64,000 nt of DNA from Carposina sasakii (taxonomy: Eukaryota > Arthropoda > Insecta > Lepidoptera > Carposinidae), in contig CP053161.1 of assembly GCA_014607495.2 (NCBI GenBank), forward strand, positions 9,185,115 to 9,249,114. Direction: 5' to 3'. Made by a program: the position numbers and the translations under genes. The notes beneath the pieces were generated by a model. The model saw nothing but the letters and a program-made list of their open reading frames with translations. It did not search any database and was not told the origin of the DNA. Positions 36,055 to 48,937 of this stretch are shown piece by piece. The stretch's first letter is position 1. Every line of letters begins with the position of its first letter.

Positions 36055-36242
36055 TAGTGGACGCAGAAAAAATAAAATGTCGATATTTTCCGGGATAAAA
36101 ACATTTTCCCCGGATTAAAAGGTAGCCTATATATTAAGTGGGACATGTCACAACATATTAATGAAAACTGCATGAAATCGGTTCAGCCGTTTCTGAGATT
36201 AGCGTGCGTCGATTCGTTACAATTTCATTATATGTGTATAGA
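36055..36242 (-). mobile_element. Helitron-like element
   Basis: ACTAGTGGACGCAGAAAAAA start (CTAGT end in the other strand), 'ccgggataaaaacattttccccgg', GTAGCCTATATATTAAGTGG, 'cggttcagccgtttctgag', and a 'gtgtatagat' end. Same family as 2179. Confidence 0.6.
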
Positions 36243-37805
36243 TCTTGGTAAAAGTTTGTATTTGAGTGTATCCTTTTATGGGATGATTCTGCGGGCAATC
36301 ATTCTGATATAACTAAAGGGCAGTGATATCTCTAAAATTTTATAGCTTGGGCCACACTTCCAGTCCCTTCAAGGGTTCTAATAAAAAGCGACAGGCTAAA
36401 ATGATTTATGGGATAACTAGATAAAGGGACTGCCAAGTTTAGTCGACTCGCTTCGAGATAGCACAATAATAGATCCTTTACTTTTGTTGAGCCGAGAAGA
36501 GAAAAAACCAACGTCTCTTTTTCTCAATAGGCATGGGAATTAACTGTTAATATTTTCTTATATATTTATTTTTTAACAACTTTTAACTTATTTATTCTCA
36601 CTAGGTAAATTAACTTGTTTGCTTATTTGTTAAAAATGGTTTCATGATTTTGACATTTTGGCAGACGAGAAACAAAATGGTTTTGCAGAGTTGCACCTTA
36701 CGAGGTTGTTTCGACATTTATAGTTTTTTTTTTTTGATTTGTAAGGGCATTTTGTTGAAATTCCTACTTGTAAGATAGTATTATGACTTGAGATACATGT
36801 GAATACGAAAAGTGGAGGAAGAATAACAAAAGTGCAGAGATAAATTATACCTATTACCTAATTATTACATTGGTTTTGGGAATGAAACACATAGGTACAT
36901 ATATAGTCAAAGAAATAAAGTAAAAGAGTAATTTCAAAAAATACATAGAAGTTTCTATTTTATGAATTAAAGCGCATGATATACTAATTCATTATTTTTG
37001 CAATAGGAGCATAACATTATACAGTTACATTTCATTTAAATGCGACTATTCTAATTAGAAATCGCTGCGTGCAAATATGTGACCTATGCGTCATTGTGTG
37101 TACCACAATGCATAATATTTTACTACCAAAGCATTGTTCATTTGATAAAAAAATTAATTGAACACCAATATTTAATAATATTTTGCTAAACTTACTACTG
37201 GCCGTCCCGTATTACATGCATACATACGTGTGATAACCTTACGCCTATGTCCCGTAGGGGTAGGGAGAGACTACAGATCTTTATTTAGTATGTTCCAAAC
37301 ATATCTCTTTCGCCCCGTCCACTATTAAATTAAATTGGAACAATAAACTCTTAAGGCAAATTGTTTGATCAGTAGTTTAGCAAACTTATTAGTTAAAATA
37401 CGTAAAATATATATATATATTGAGTGACGTTTTTACTAACAATTTGCTCTTAAATCAGGATTAAAGCCATTGAAATGTCAATCTTTTTTTAATATAGCGG
37501 TGGCGATTCGCTTCTACAATAAAAACATCTTCTTTTAAAAGCTCATTGTCAAAAACTTGTAGCTGGTATTAAAATTTGTTCCCATATTTTGAATTAGACC
37601 TTAAACAAGCTTTGAAAAAATAATTCAATAAAGGATGATATAATATCGCCGATAGCATAAAGGAGTATTCTTTTAGGAAACAATTGTAAAGAAACGCCGA
37701 CTCATGATTGGCGGAATTCTCCATTCTAGCCCGTCATCGCGGTCAACACTGACCGGATGATTGGCAGGAAATCGGCCACTCGTATAGAGAACTGGAATAT
37801 ACCTT

Positions 37806-38020
37806 CACTACATATTATAAGACAAAGTCGCTTCCCGTTATCTGTCCTGTATATATGTATGCTTAGATCTTTAAAATAACGCAACATATTTTTTTCCGGT
37901 TTTTTTTTAAATAGATAGAGTGATTCAAAAGGAAGGTTTATATGTATAACTAGGGACCCGCCCCGGCTTCGCAAGTTCCTAATACCCTTTCACATGGACG
38001 AAGTCGTGGGCGGCCGCTAG
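37806..38020 (+). mobile_element. Helitron-like element
   Basis: TCACTACATATTATAAGACA start and 'gacgaagtcgtgggcggccgctagt' end. It shares 'tgcttagatctttaaaa' and AAATAGATAGAGTGATTCA with the copy at 41496. Confidence 0.6.
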
Positions 38021-38049
38021 TTTATAAAAATAATAATATGTAACAATGT

Positions 38050-38200
38050 CCTGTGCTGATGCGGGACTAGAATACAATGGCTGCATCTCCTTTCGTGCAT
38101 ATCTCGTAAGAGTCGACTAAAGAACACAGGAGCGTTGTCTTAGACAATAGGCTAGCAAGTTGTCACTGGTCTTTTACATGCCCGCTAAATAAAATAAAAT
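38050..38200 (+). repeat. Dispersed repeat, 'GTGCTGATGC' family
   Basis: CTGTGCTGATGCGGGACTAG ... 'aataggctagcaagttgtcactggtcttttacat'. Partial copy. Confidence 0.5.
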
Positions 38201-39876
38201 CTTCGTTCTTCTGTTATAGAAAAGAAATTAAGATCACATGTGTTCTAACTTATCTAAAAAAAATTGACGAAATCGGGACGAAAAGCCGATTGACAAGAAA
38301 AAAAAAAGAAACTTCTCGCTACAAAAGTTAATACATCTTTAACTAGGGTATTTAATAGAGGATTATTAAATTCTCGCTATTCTTACCAACGTTTCTCTAC
38401 CTTTTACACGTGGTTTGTGGGATGAGGAATAATAGTATCACAAACACAACACGCCGATTTATATCCATGTAAGAAACTAACAATTGGGCTTTTCTCGCAG
38501 CATTGCTCCAAGAAAAATTACTGCTAATAGATAAGCGATTTTCGCCCACGCTGCCGAGATAATTATCTTCTCACGCCTTCGCCCCGGGTTATTGATGGTC
38601 TAGTCTAATACACTGTAAATGACAATACAAACTGGCTTTGTATTGGAGTGGTAGATGATAGTTGTATTGGTAACAGGGCGTGGGGTCATGCTTGGAACAA
38701 TTTTCTGAGTAGAGAGAAATTCAATGTTGATAACTATTGTAGGTAGCAGCACACTATTATGGCTGGCATAGGCGGAGTATTGTCCGAGGAAATGAAATGT
38801 ATCAACAATTTGATTAGTACAATTAAATAATATTTGGAAATCAATTCACAAATTACGTAACTCCGCACCTTTTTCCTCGTGATGTGCAAAATACAGAAAT
38901 ATTAAAATTTGTATAACCTATGTACTCTAAGATAAATTTAAGTTTCCAATATGCTCATTGCCCTATTAAATGTATTGTTAAATTTTAAAATAATTTTTTC
39001 TTATCAGCCTCATCGTTTTAGTTCAATACACACTTATATATTTCGCTGTAAGCGCAAATTTTCCCGCCAGTATTTTCCACTTGGAAACTATTCGCTGTCA
39101 ATGCTCGTATTTTGGCTTACGTAAATCTCTTTTAGTGCATTCTATTTACCGACTGCAAGATGCATCTCAGCAACCGCTCGCGCCGGGACTTTAAAAACCT
39201 GTATAAATCTAGCTAAATCGCTCGGATAACCGTGTTTTCGCTTAAAATCGAGGTTTATATCGCGAAGAAATATGGATATTGTGCCGGATAAGAATAAGAA
39301 TACCTACTCTAGGAACTGCGGTATAAAGTTTTATGGGAGTGTTGTACTTAAATATACTTTTGAGAATAATAAATATTTTTTAAAGCTATGCTCGCAAAAA
39401 TAGTAATATTTAAGTATTTATAATTGTATGTAGGTGGGCATAGTGATATCTTATTTGTGCTCTCAAAAGAAGTAATAACTAGTTTAGTTGTCTTACTTAC
39501 TGCGTACATGCCAATAATTTAATTTCATTACTAATATGATGGAGCAATCGATATAGTATCTTGAATAATCCAAACATAGCCCCTAGTCATAGTATTCCAT
39601 ACTTTAATCCAATGTCTCCTTACAACAATAAACTTATTTAAAATTCTTGACTATTGTTTTAAAACAGTCGGGTAAAAATATGTTTCCTTAATAATAGTAA
39701 GTTCATAGAGCGGGTTTGTTTCGGGTGTTCATCCCGGTTTGATTGCGGGCGCTCGCGGTAATCCGCCATTAGTGGCCACTCTGCATCACGGATTATGGAC
39801 ATAGACCAACATAAAGAATATGTTGAAAAGAAGTGACAATATGTTTTACCGATTTGTGGGTATGTTAACCTAATTC

Positions 39877-39960
39877 ATCATTTTCAGCCATGAGAAGTCC
39901 ACTGCTGAACTCTTCTCATTGTTCCTTTTAAGTCTAACAGAACATAGGCCTCCCCCAATG
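39877..39960 (-). repeat. RTE LINE 3' tail fragment
   Basis: 'catcattttcagccatgagaagtccactgctgaac' and 'ataggcctcccccaatgat' are the inverted end of the LINE family at 56903-60078 with a small insertion. Confidence 0.55.
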
Positions 39961-40814
39961 ATAGATGAGTGAGAATGACCTACTTATAGACGAGTGATAT
40001 TGACAATTATATATCGAGTCGTAATCAAGGATTATTTTATACCTGATTAGCTCGTGTTTGCTTGCTTGCTTTGGACTGAAAAAGGAGAAGATGATTTGGG
40101 TCCTGGTGAGTGCCTCCATTTTATATTTAAACAAACAGCTCAACGGTTATCTAATTAAAATTGTTAGAAAAAATTTTTTTTTACAACTTTTTATATACTC
40201 ACAGACGATTCATTAACATTGCACGAAGCCTGTCCGTCGGCATACATTTACACCTAAATAATATTAAAGCCGCACTGCAGACCCAGCTTGTAAAATGCTA
40301 TGAATACAAACGAACTTTCTGCGCTGTAAATAATCTATGACGTGGTTGTGAGCTGCGAGAGACGTGTGTGGTCGCTGGACAGAACATTGTTAGGAAAGAT
40401 AATAGTTCGTTATTCTCCTGTGCCGCGACTAGTACACAGGATTTTGCATTTTGTAATGTGAATAGAGGAAATGCTTGTCCCGTGCTGAAGTTTATTTGTC
40501 CTTGTTTTGTTATGGAAAACTGTGCAATAAGCAGTTTAGAAGGTTTCTAGGGATGTAAATATCTTTGAGTTACGTAGTGAAATTGTAACGAATATTTTAT
40601 GTAATCTGTGTTCGTTGCCTAGAAGCGAGTTGGTTACAGTTTGAAGTTTGTGAAAACTCTCGAAATAATTTTCAATTACAAATAAATCGGTACTCCTACT
40701 GAACAAATAGCCGTATTTATTTACAACAGAAATGATGTACCTAGGTAAAAATATAGTCATCATTTTTGAAATTCTCGGGACTACAGAGTCCCGGTCTTTT
40801 GAGAGGCGTGCATA

Positions 40815-41440
40815 GGGCCGTAGCTAAGATGTAGAGGCCCTGTTAAGAGACCTTTAATATGGTGTGGGATACACATGGCGGATACCATCGCCGAGCGCAC
40901 AATATGATACACCTGGTGATGGTCCCCGCCATGTGCAAGACTATTGGAGTGCAGAGCTATGTCATGCGATGGGAAACAAGGTAATGGGCTATGGGGCTGA
41001 ATTTTGGGTGGGGTTGGAAAATCGGGCTATTGAAGGAGACTAACGGACGCCTGCCATTTCAACCAAGTCTCATAATTGTTTGGTGGCAGGCGGTGACTCG
41101 TCAACTCATTTCATGGGCCCCCTGAAACGGCCGCACGCACGGAACGACAAAGGGGGCAACATTTGGTGGTGGAGGGGTGCCCCTGGACTTTAAACCGAAG
41201 CCAACTCGCCACTTACGGACGGGCACGTCCACCCTTGAGTTGTTATAGCTCTCGCGACTCCACTCCTCCCGACCGGCGAAGGCAAGGCAGAGGTGGGGGA
41301 ACTATTCCTCGTCAGACCTCACTCCGGCGCCGGAGATGAGGAACAGTGTCTTCCCCCGGGAGCACTTCAGGTCCGTGGGAACGCTACCTCCTACCAGCTC
41401 GCCACAAGCTGCCCTGCGGGCTAGTCATCATTATTATTCG
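40815..41440. repeat. GC-rich block, probably an old transposon 5' region
   Basis: About 620 bases far richer in G+C than the flanks, with 'ccccgccatgtgcaaga', 'ccccctgaaacggccgcacgca', 'ctcactccggcgccggagatgagg' and 'gcttcccccgggagcactt'-like stretches. It ends at TCATCATTATTATTCGGCC. No long ORF remains. It resembles the untranslated leader of a non-LTR element; family unknown. Confidence 0.35.
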
Positions 41441-41495
41441 GCCATGTGCCAATGGTCTAAATAAATAATTTACCAAAAACAATCGTTTAAGTATC

Positions 41496-41674
41496 ATCAC
41501 TACATATTATAAAACTAAGTCCTTTGCTGCTGTCTGTCCGTCCCTATGTATGCTTAGATCTTTCAAACTAAGGATTTTGATGCGGTTTTTTTTAAATAGA
41601 TAGAGTGATTCACGGGGAAACTTTATATGTAGTATCAGCACTGCACCCGTGCGAAGTCAGAGCGGGTCGCTAGT
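41496..41674 (+). mobile_element. Helitron-like element
   Basis: TCACTACATATTATAAAACT start and 'gcgaagtcagagcgggtcgctagt' end with CTAGT at 41670-41674. Sister of 37806. Confidence 0.6.
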
Positions 41675-42353
41675 CTATTATAACCGCAAAAGAAGATTAC
41701 CTACAGCAAAATGTACATTATATAAAATAAGACAAAGTTTACTGTCTAAGTTTAAATAACGTTAACACAACGTCAATATAAGTTTAAACAATATTAATTT
41801 AAGTTTAAACAATATATAAGAAGAAATTTAAGTAGGTAGCGGTTTTCAACCGTAGTCATAGAAATCTTGTTAATATAAAGAATATTTTTCAAAATGATTT
41901 CAGTATTTGACACTCAGACAAAAGTAATTCGGTTAGCAGCGAGTATGCAGTTTTTATGTCCTTGCCCCTGTCAGCATTATTTATTAGACAGATATAGGCC
42001 AAGCTGAAATGAGCGGTCGTTTGTTTGAATAATTGAAGGCTCGTGGCCCGCGCTGTGCACCCGAATATAGGGAACAACATGCCAAATCTTTACCAAGTTA
42101 GGTATTGACTGGATTTTTGAAATCATCTAAACTATTATATAAATATTTACACACATAAATGCATATAAACATGGCTGTGGTGTAAAATGGACTAGCCAGA
42201 ACTGCACCATAAAGAAAATACTACAGTCACGTTTATCTTAGCGGGGACAGCTTTAAAAACATACATACTCTAAACATTTGGGTTAAAACATATTGAACAG
42301 TCTTTGGATTAACTAAAATCTGAAAAACTAAAGTTTAGTAGAATGCTTTTAAA

Positions 42354-42487
42354 TTCTATTCTACTAATATTATAAATATATGGTGAGAATGTCTATTATT
42401 AGTAACTAAGGTCAAAACTACCAAAGGGATTTTAATGAAACTCGGCCATAAAGTTTACGCAGAAGAAGTTGCAGGCGGCCGTTAGTA
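42354..42487 (+). mobile_element. Short Helitron-like element
   Basis: TTCTACTAATATTATAAATA start and 'gcagaagaagttgcaggcggccgttagt' end (TTAGT in place of CTAGT). Confidence 0.5.
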
Positions 42488-43921
42488 AAAAATAAAGAGG
42501 ACAAACTACTTATAAACGGATTAATGTCATAACATTTATTGGTAGAAAGTTTGAAATATTTAGCTATCGCTTGGGTCCGAGTGATTAAATTTTAACCCAA
42601 TTTATTAATTATACATTCACCCAAATTTTAAACAAGCAAAGTTCCAAATTACTTGCTTGTACGTAACATAATCCTTCTAATACCGCGATTTGCAAATCAA
42701 CTGGAGCATGTACCGCGGATTAGTCGAGTGTCCTCTCGCGTACAAGATAGTTAGCAACTTGCCCCCAACTTGCCCCCACTTGCCCAAACTTTCGACCTAT
42801 AAGTTGCGTCGTTAACCCTAAACTGTGTCGTTATGAAGTTATATGGCAAATGGTATGACAGGCCGATGTCCGTCCATTACTGAGATGAGGTGTAAATTTG
42901 AAAGGGTCAGACATGTGTGCTGTTTTTGTATATTTTGTATAGTTATATATTTGAATTGAGTTTGAGTTCAGCAGACTATCTGATTATATGTTCTCCATCA
43001 CTAGTATACTTGGCCTGAACGAGACGTTAACTCCTATATTTACCAAGCTCTAAATTAAGGTGGTTTTAAATTGCTTTGCCTTTTTCTGTCAAAATTAACA
43101 TACCTTTTGTGCTTTGATGGGTCTAATTTTCTAAAATAGTGCTGATTATTGAACTTAAACTGTCAACAACCGTTATTATAACTTGCAGATAGTATATTTT
43201 GAGGTAAAATTAAGTATATTACCCTACAGTAATTCATGCATCACGACTCAGTTCATTGAGCTAGACCAGACGTACCCATTTAAATTCTTATCAAGTCAAA
43301 AGTTACGACACGAGGTTTACTTGACACGTTCCAAATGGAAGATGTCCTCAAGAGACGTCATTCAAAATGCCTTATCTACCACATTTTACTATTCGTAATC
43401 GCGACATGTTTGAGCAAGGCCGACCTGAGGTAACGTGAATTATCGTTCATACCACTACTGATGTCCTGCGACAAAATTGGAAACATTTAAAATGTTGAGT
43501 ATTGTACAAGATGGTATATTGGAAGTGGTGCCATCTTTACCGGACTTGGTTGGTGCTGCAAACTCTATCTTCGAGTGACACCATTTTAGATTTATAATGT
43601 AATGAGGGACCTAAATTTTGAATGGCGCGAGAGTAATCGAGTTCGTTTAGAAACGCCTCTAGAGCGGATGTCAGAAGTTATGTTTGGGAAACTAACAATT
43701 TAACATTTCTAGGAAGGGATGCTGCTTATAAGCCTGGGGGGTATTATTCAAACATTGTTGTTGGAGAGTTCAGAATTTACGATTTACTAAAGTAAAATTA
43801 TTCCAGTGTCTCTGTTTAATTTATGTCCCTTTGCTTTAGTTTTTTAGCTAGTGTTTATGTAAATAAGTAGAAACGGCATCCGTTGTGTTGCAACACAGCT
43901 GTTTTTGCTATCTGACAAATA

Positions 43922-44072
43922 CAGCATAAATTGGCTTTTTAATTAACCGACTTCAAATATTTTTTTTAAAACGAAAAACCGACTTCCTCCCAAAACTCGA
44001 GCTTACTGAAGTCGGTTTTTCGTTTTAAAAAAAATATTTGAAGTCGGTTAATTAAAAAGCCAATTTATGCTG
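43922..44072. repeat. Perfect 65-base inverted repeat with 21-base loop
   Basis: Arms 43922-43986 and 44008-44072 are exact reverse complements over all 65 bases, including matching runs of eight T and eight A. The arm begins CAGCATAAATTGGCTTTTTA and ends CGAAAAACCGACTTC. The transcript would form one uninterrupted hairpin. The absence of mismatches suggests a recent origin or ongoing correction. Likely a palindromic MITE. Confidence 0.9.
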
Positions 44073-44240
44073 AAATTATTTTAATGAAATTAGACCAAAT
44101 GTCATCTCAAATTGCTTTATAATAGTTGAGAATAATTAACCTACATGTCTGAACAGGGTTAGCCAATGAGTATTATTGGGGCTAGTGTTCCCTTCATACC
44201 CCTGTCACTCAAGATATCCGAAGCTGATCTTATATTTATA

Positions 44241-45268
44241 CACGGTGAAAACAAAAAGGGTACGTTAAGCGAAAAGCTACGTAAATAGCCCACTGTAGAG
44301 AACCTATCCACAAAATTTGAGACTCGAAATCACATGTTTACTTTTCCCGATCATCATTTACAGCCCTGAGAAGTCCACTGTTGGACATAGGTCTCCCCCA
44401 ACAACCTCCACTCCAACTGGTCGGAAGCCGCCTGCATCCAACCGACGCCCGCGACATTGGCCAGGTCGTCCGTCCACCTCGCGGGTGGCCTTCCCACGCT
44501 GCGTGGTATCAACTCTAGAACTTTCCGACTCCATCGGTCATCAGTTCTTCGAGCTATGTGCCCTGCCCATTGCCACTTCAGCTTGCTTGACCGTTGAGCT
44601 ATGTCGGTGATCTTTGTACGTCGGCGGATCTCCTCATTTCTGATTCGATCACGCAGAGAAATCCCAAGCATAGCTCTCTCCATCGCTCGCTGTGCGATCC
44701 TTTATGAGGCACATAGTTAGAGACCACGTCTCGGTACCGTAGGTCATCACCGGCAGCACGCACTGGTTGAATACCTTCGTCTTTAAGGACTGGGGTATCT
44801 TGGACACAAATAAGCTTCGTAGTTTTCCAAACGCTGCCCAGCCGAGTTGGATTCGCCGAGTTACCTCCTTCTCAAAGTTGGACTTACCTAGTTTGACCGT
44901 CTGTTCCAGGTAAACATACTCGTCAACAACTTCGAGCATCGAGCTCCCAACCAGTACAGGAGTGGGTGGCACATGGACGTTCGACATGATCTTCGTCTTG
45001 TCCATGTTCATCTTCAGGCCCACCTGTTGGGAGACTCGATTGAGGCCATCGAGCATTGTGCTTAGATCCTTCAGCGATTCTGCCATGACCACGATGTCGT
45101 CTGCGAATTTTTCCCGATAGTATAGAGAATTTTTAAATATCTAAGGAATTTTCATACAATCTTGAAAAATAAACATGTGATTTCGAGTCTCAAATTTTGT
45201 GGATAGGTTCTCTACAGTGGGCTATTTACGTAGCTTTTTGCTTAACATAGCCTTTTTGTTACATCCTG
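44241..45268. mobile_element. mariner-type MITE split by a LINE insertion
   Basis: The left arm (...GGGTACGTTAAGCGAAAAGC, TGAGACTCGAAATCACATGT) and the right arm (ACATGTGATTTCGAGTCTCA ... TTGTTACATCCTG) match the uninterrupted copy at 48279-48541. The centre is replaced by the inverted LINE fragment 44352-45108. Confidence 0.7.
44352..45108 (-). pseudogene. 5'-truncated RTE LINE inserted in the MITE
   Basis: On the minus strand it encodes the end of the reverse transcriptase ORF, nearly identical to 59330-60076 ([20 protein letters not shown] at one end, [10 protein letters not shown] at the other). It has a small deletion near KVLE(L)IP and a frame break after the MCLIK segment. It is flanked on both sides by the direct repeat TTTTCCCGAT (44342-44351 and 45109-45118), a 10-base target duplication. 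Confidence 0.85.
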
Positions 45269-47017
45269 TATAAGGTATACATAAGACGTGGCACCAGTAT
45301 CTGTGTTATTTTAACAATTTACTTATACATTATCATTATCGTTCAATTAAAATTCGAGTTACTCTTTTTTATGCAAAAACAATTGCCGGGCCCTAGAATG
45401 TTCTTATCTATAACCAGCAATTATAAATTCAATGGTCTTGAACCAATTTTCTTTAAACTTTGCATACATATGTGGGAGTACGGAGAATGACAAAGGCTAC
45501 ATAGAATAGCATAATATATAAAGTGCGGTGCAAGGTCTTTGAGAATAGAACTATGTAAATAATCTGAACATGTCATAGAAAATCGGAAGTCCGCTTCATA
45601 AAATAACTCCTGTATGCGGATTAAAGATTTCTGTATGCACAGATAATGTAGTAAATATAAAGCAACTAACGCCACCGCTCTGAGGTGCTATTTTATGAAA
45701 CGCACTCTAACACCGGCCTACAGAAGTTTCTGTCACTACAGCCTACAGCCACTGCAAAAGTATGGGGGGGTTAATCCATCAAATTTGGTGTCACAAGGAT
45801 TAAGACGTAATGGTCGGTAAACATTGACAGTGCCGAAACGTGACCGCACAACCTTTCAAAGGATCAAAACCTTTTTCTTTTCAGGCTCCTCTTTGTAGTT
45901 ATCGCCTAAGATCAATGTTATTGAGGGGTAATATTTCATGTTGGCTGTTTACACCGCTTTTATATTATTCGTCGCGAAATGGCGCAGTATAAATATTAAA
46001 ATAAGCTGCTCTCTGGGTTTCTGTCCGCTTAGACTATTGGGTCCTACTTATATCAAAAACGTGATGATGGACTTTTTTAATAACAAATTAGCACACATGC
46101 CGTTTTTTTACATAAACAAAAAGAGATGTCGCTGTTGATTTATTCACACTACATAAGGTAGACGGTGAAACACTTAGTTTATAAAAAGTGTACGTATTCC
46201 TTTGCCACCTTCACTTGCCTTTAGTCTCTCAAGCAGTAACGGTCTTGTGTCTTCTAAGTTCTTTAATATACGAGTACTATTCTAAGATCAATCTGCGTAT
46301 TTCTTTGAAAGATCCCAAGCCTCCAATAGTCGTGTGTCATGAACGTATATAAAAACGGTCGCTATACGAGTACAGATTAAAGCATTTGTTGTAAGCTGAT
46401 GGAGGGAGGAGGGATGTATAGTCACACGTAATCCACTTGTATGTGTACAAACTATAGTAAGCTCTGAATCTACTAAAAAATATTTTGGGAAAAAATATTC
46501 CAATAATTTGTACCTTAGTTAATAGGAAACAACGAACAAACGTATAATTTGACTAAACCTCTTTCCGTATACCAGCAAAGTACCTACGGCATCCGTTCAA
46601 AAGTAAAAACTATAAAGCCGCACTTTGAAAAGCCTTTCACCAGTAAAATATCCAGCCGAAATTGTTTTTATATATCAACGCTTCAACCAGCAAGTAATTA
46701 AAGAGCTCCAGATTACACGTCCACTCGCCCACCGAGATTTATGTTTAAAAAAACCTCCCATATTCGAGTTTTAAAAGAGGGAAAGGTTAAAATGCGAGTT
46801 CAAAATGTCCACATTGTATCCAGTGTTTTACCGCTACATAGCGACCGTGTTTCCGGACAGTATTCAGTGAATTTTTGTTTCGTAAATAGGGTAAATAGGT
46901 TTTTTACTGTGGGTTTTACAAGTACAATGATTTAGGTCAGTTGAATAAAATATACTTTTAATATGGATACTGAATAGGAGAAGTTTATATGATAATATAC
47001 AGGTATATACAAACTAA
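45269..47017. other. AT-rich non-coding DNA
   Basis: No supported exon or repeat seen, apart from a weak similarity between 46400-46490 and 34650-34710. Confidence 0.35.
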
Positions 47018-47244
47018 AGCCTCGAGCACACCGGATGCGTATGCGCACACGTAAGCGTAGACGTACACGTACCTCTGAGTTGTAATGTATGGAACTGTAT
47101 AGGCACGGGCAGACCGGATACGTATGCGTAGACGTAAGCATAGACGTCAAGCGGTGACAGTTCCATACATTAAACTCAGAGGTACCTACGTGTACGTCTA
47201 CGCTTACGTGCACGCATTCGCATCCGGTGTGCTCGAGGCTTGTC
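47018..47244. mobile_element. Palindromic MITE rich in ACGTAAGCGTAGACG
   Basis: The left arm AAGCCTCGAGCACACCGGAT ... GCGTAGACGTACACGT ... 'cctctgagttgtaatgtatggaactgt' is mirrored by the right arm ending ATCCGGTGTGCTCGAGGCTT. Arms about 90 bases, few differences. Confidence 0.75.
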
Positions 47245-48278
47245 CACACAGCCCCCTCAGGTTGAAAGCGGCCTGCATCCAACAGGTACCTGCGATCGAA
47301 TTATAATCGCAACACAAAATAGAATATAATCAGTATCTTTAAATCTCAAAAGACGAATTGTGTCTTTATTAATCATCGCGTTTATTAAATAAATGGTACC
47401 TACATGCCGAAGAAATGAATGATTTGCTACAAAAATTACGATTACCGTAGATATAAGTAGTTCCCGAATCACGATTATTCACGATGGATATCTTAAAAAC
47501 ATCCAGGATTCGACGTGGGTGCTCCACCGGACACGGGTCACAGGTGACGAGGAAGGTGTCCCAGGGTGCTGATTGATGGTCCTACAGTTACGGGCCCTTA
47601 AATAAGGTTTAATGTAAACGTATTACAAATACCCTTTCGCTGGGGTATCCATCTAGATCAGATCAAGATGTAGGCTTGCCAGAATATAAAATTATAGAAT
47701 GTAATTTGTCTAAAACTCTAAAAACCAACTGTGACTGAATTGGAGAAAGGTTTGTATTATGGAATAATATATAAATAGCTTAGTTATTTATTTTTAAAAT
47801 GTTAATATACCTTTTAATATTGGTTTAGGAGGAGGATTGGCGTCAGGCAGGCACCTGGCATCCCTTTCAGAAGCAGTATGCCAAGGTTATATGGCAAGTA
47901 TTTTATAATCTAGAGAAATAAAGAGAAAGTAAAATAATGAAATATGGGTGAAGAGTACTTTTTAGTACTCATACATACCTCTGATAACATGTCTGAAAAA
48001 CTTTATATTAACAAATATTCTTTTAGTTTTAATGGATAAATCCTTTTACGAAACCGCATTTGATAAGGACCCTCTATGTATGTAGCCCCTATCAATCAAT
48101 CCATCCGTTACACCGCCTGGCTAGGTGTCGAAGAAAGTTCCAACCTCTTCGATACTTGCAACAGCAACTTGATACCGCATTAGATACTGACAAAATGAAA
48201 TTGGATAATGCACATAAAGAGGATTGTAACTGGGGCCAGCTTGTCACCAAACCTAACTCAAAAGTCTAACTCAATATA

Positions 48279-48541
48279 CAGGATGTAACAGAAAGAGTAT
48301 GTTAAGCGAAAAGCTATGTAAACAGCCCACTATAGAGATCCTATTTCCAAAATTTGAGACTCGAAATCACATGTTTATTTTTCAAGATTGTATGAACATT
48401 CCTGAGTTGTTTAGGAATTCTCCATACTATCTGGAAAAATAAACAACATGTGATTTCGAGTCTGAAATTTTGTGGATAGGTTCCTTTTAGTAGGCTATTT
48501 ACATAGCTTTTCGCTTAACATACCCCTTTTGTTACACCCTG
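48279..48541. mobile_element. mariner-type MITE, uninterrupted copy
   Basis: CAGGATGTAACAGAAAGAGT ... GTTACACCCTG, flanked by TA on both sides as expected for Tc1/mariner-type insertion. The arms pair through 'gttaagcgaaaagctatgtaaa' and 'tttgagactcgaaatcacatgt'. It is the reference copy for 14573, 44241 and 60225. Confidence 0.75.
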
Positions 48542-48937
48542 TATAGAGTGTGAGTCTGTGTATGTTATTATTTTAAACAAGTCTATCTCTATCAGGAGCT
48601 CTAAAAAGCCATTTTATTTACATTTTCACCATCAGTTCAAAAGTCAATAAACTCATAAACTATCAGTGGGGTATTTGGATGCATAAGTCCTGGCGAACGA
48701 CAAACTGGACCGTCACATTAGTGTTTATTTCTGTACAGAGAGAGCGGGAATCCAAAATAGAAAAGTCCGCCGCATCACTTCAGAGCGAACGCACGGAAAC
48801 TAACCGAAATTAAAACACCCAAACTAAACATTTGTGCGCTCACGAAACCGTGAAATTAAATTTCCCAGTTCCACTTTAAAAACGTTCAATTAGATAAGTC
48901 GTAAAGTGAAGTAAGCGAGTCAACACGTCCGCTCGCG

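Noticed and set aside
48060..48269. 69-codon frame upstream of the spondin gene
   Set aside because: Short, not in phase with spondin, and no signal of its own; the spondin ATG at 48938 with its signal peptide is the better start.
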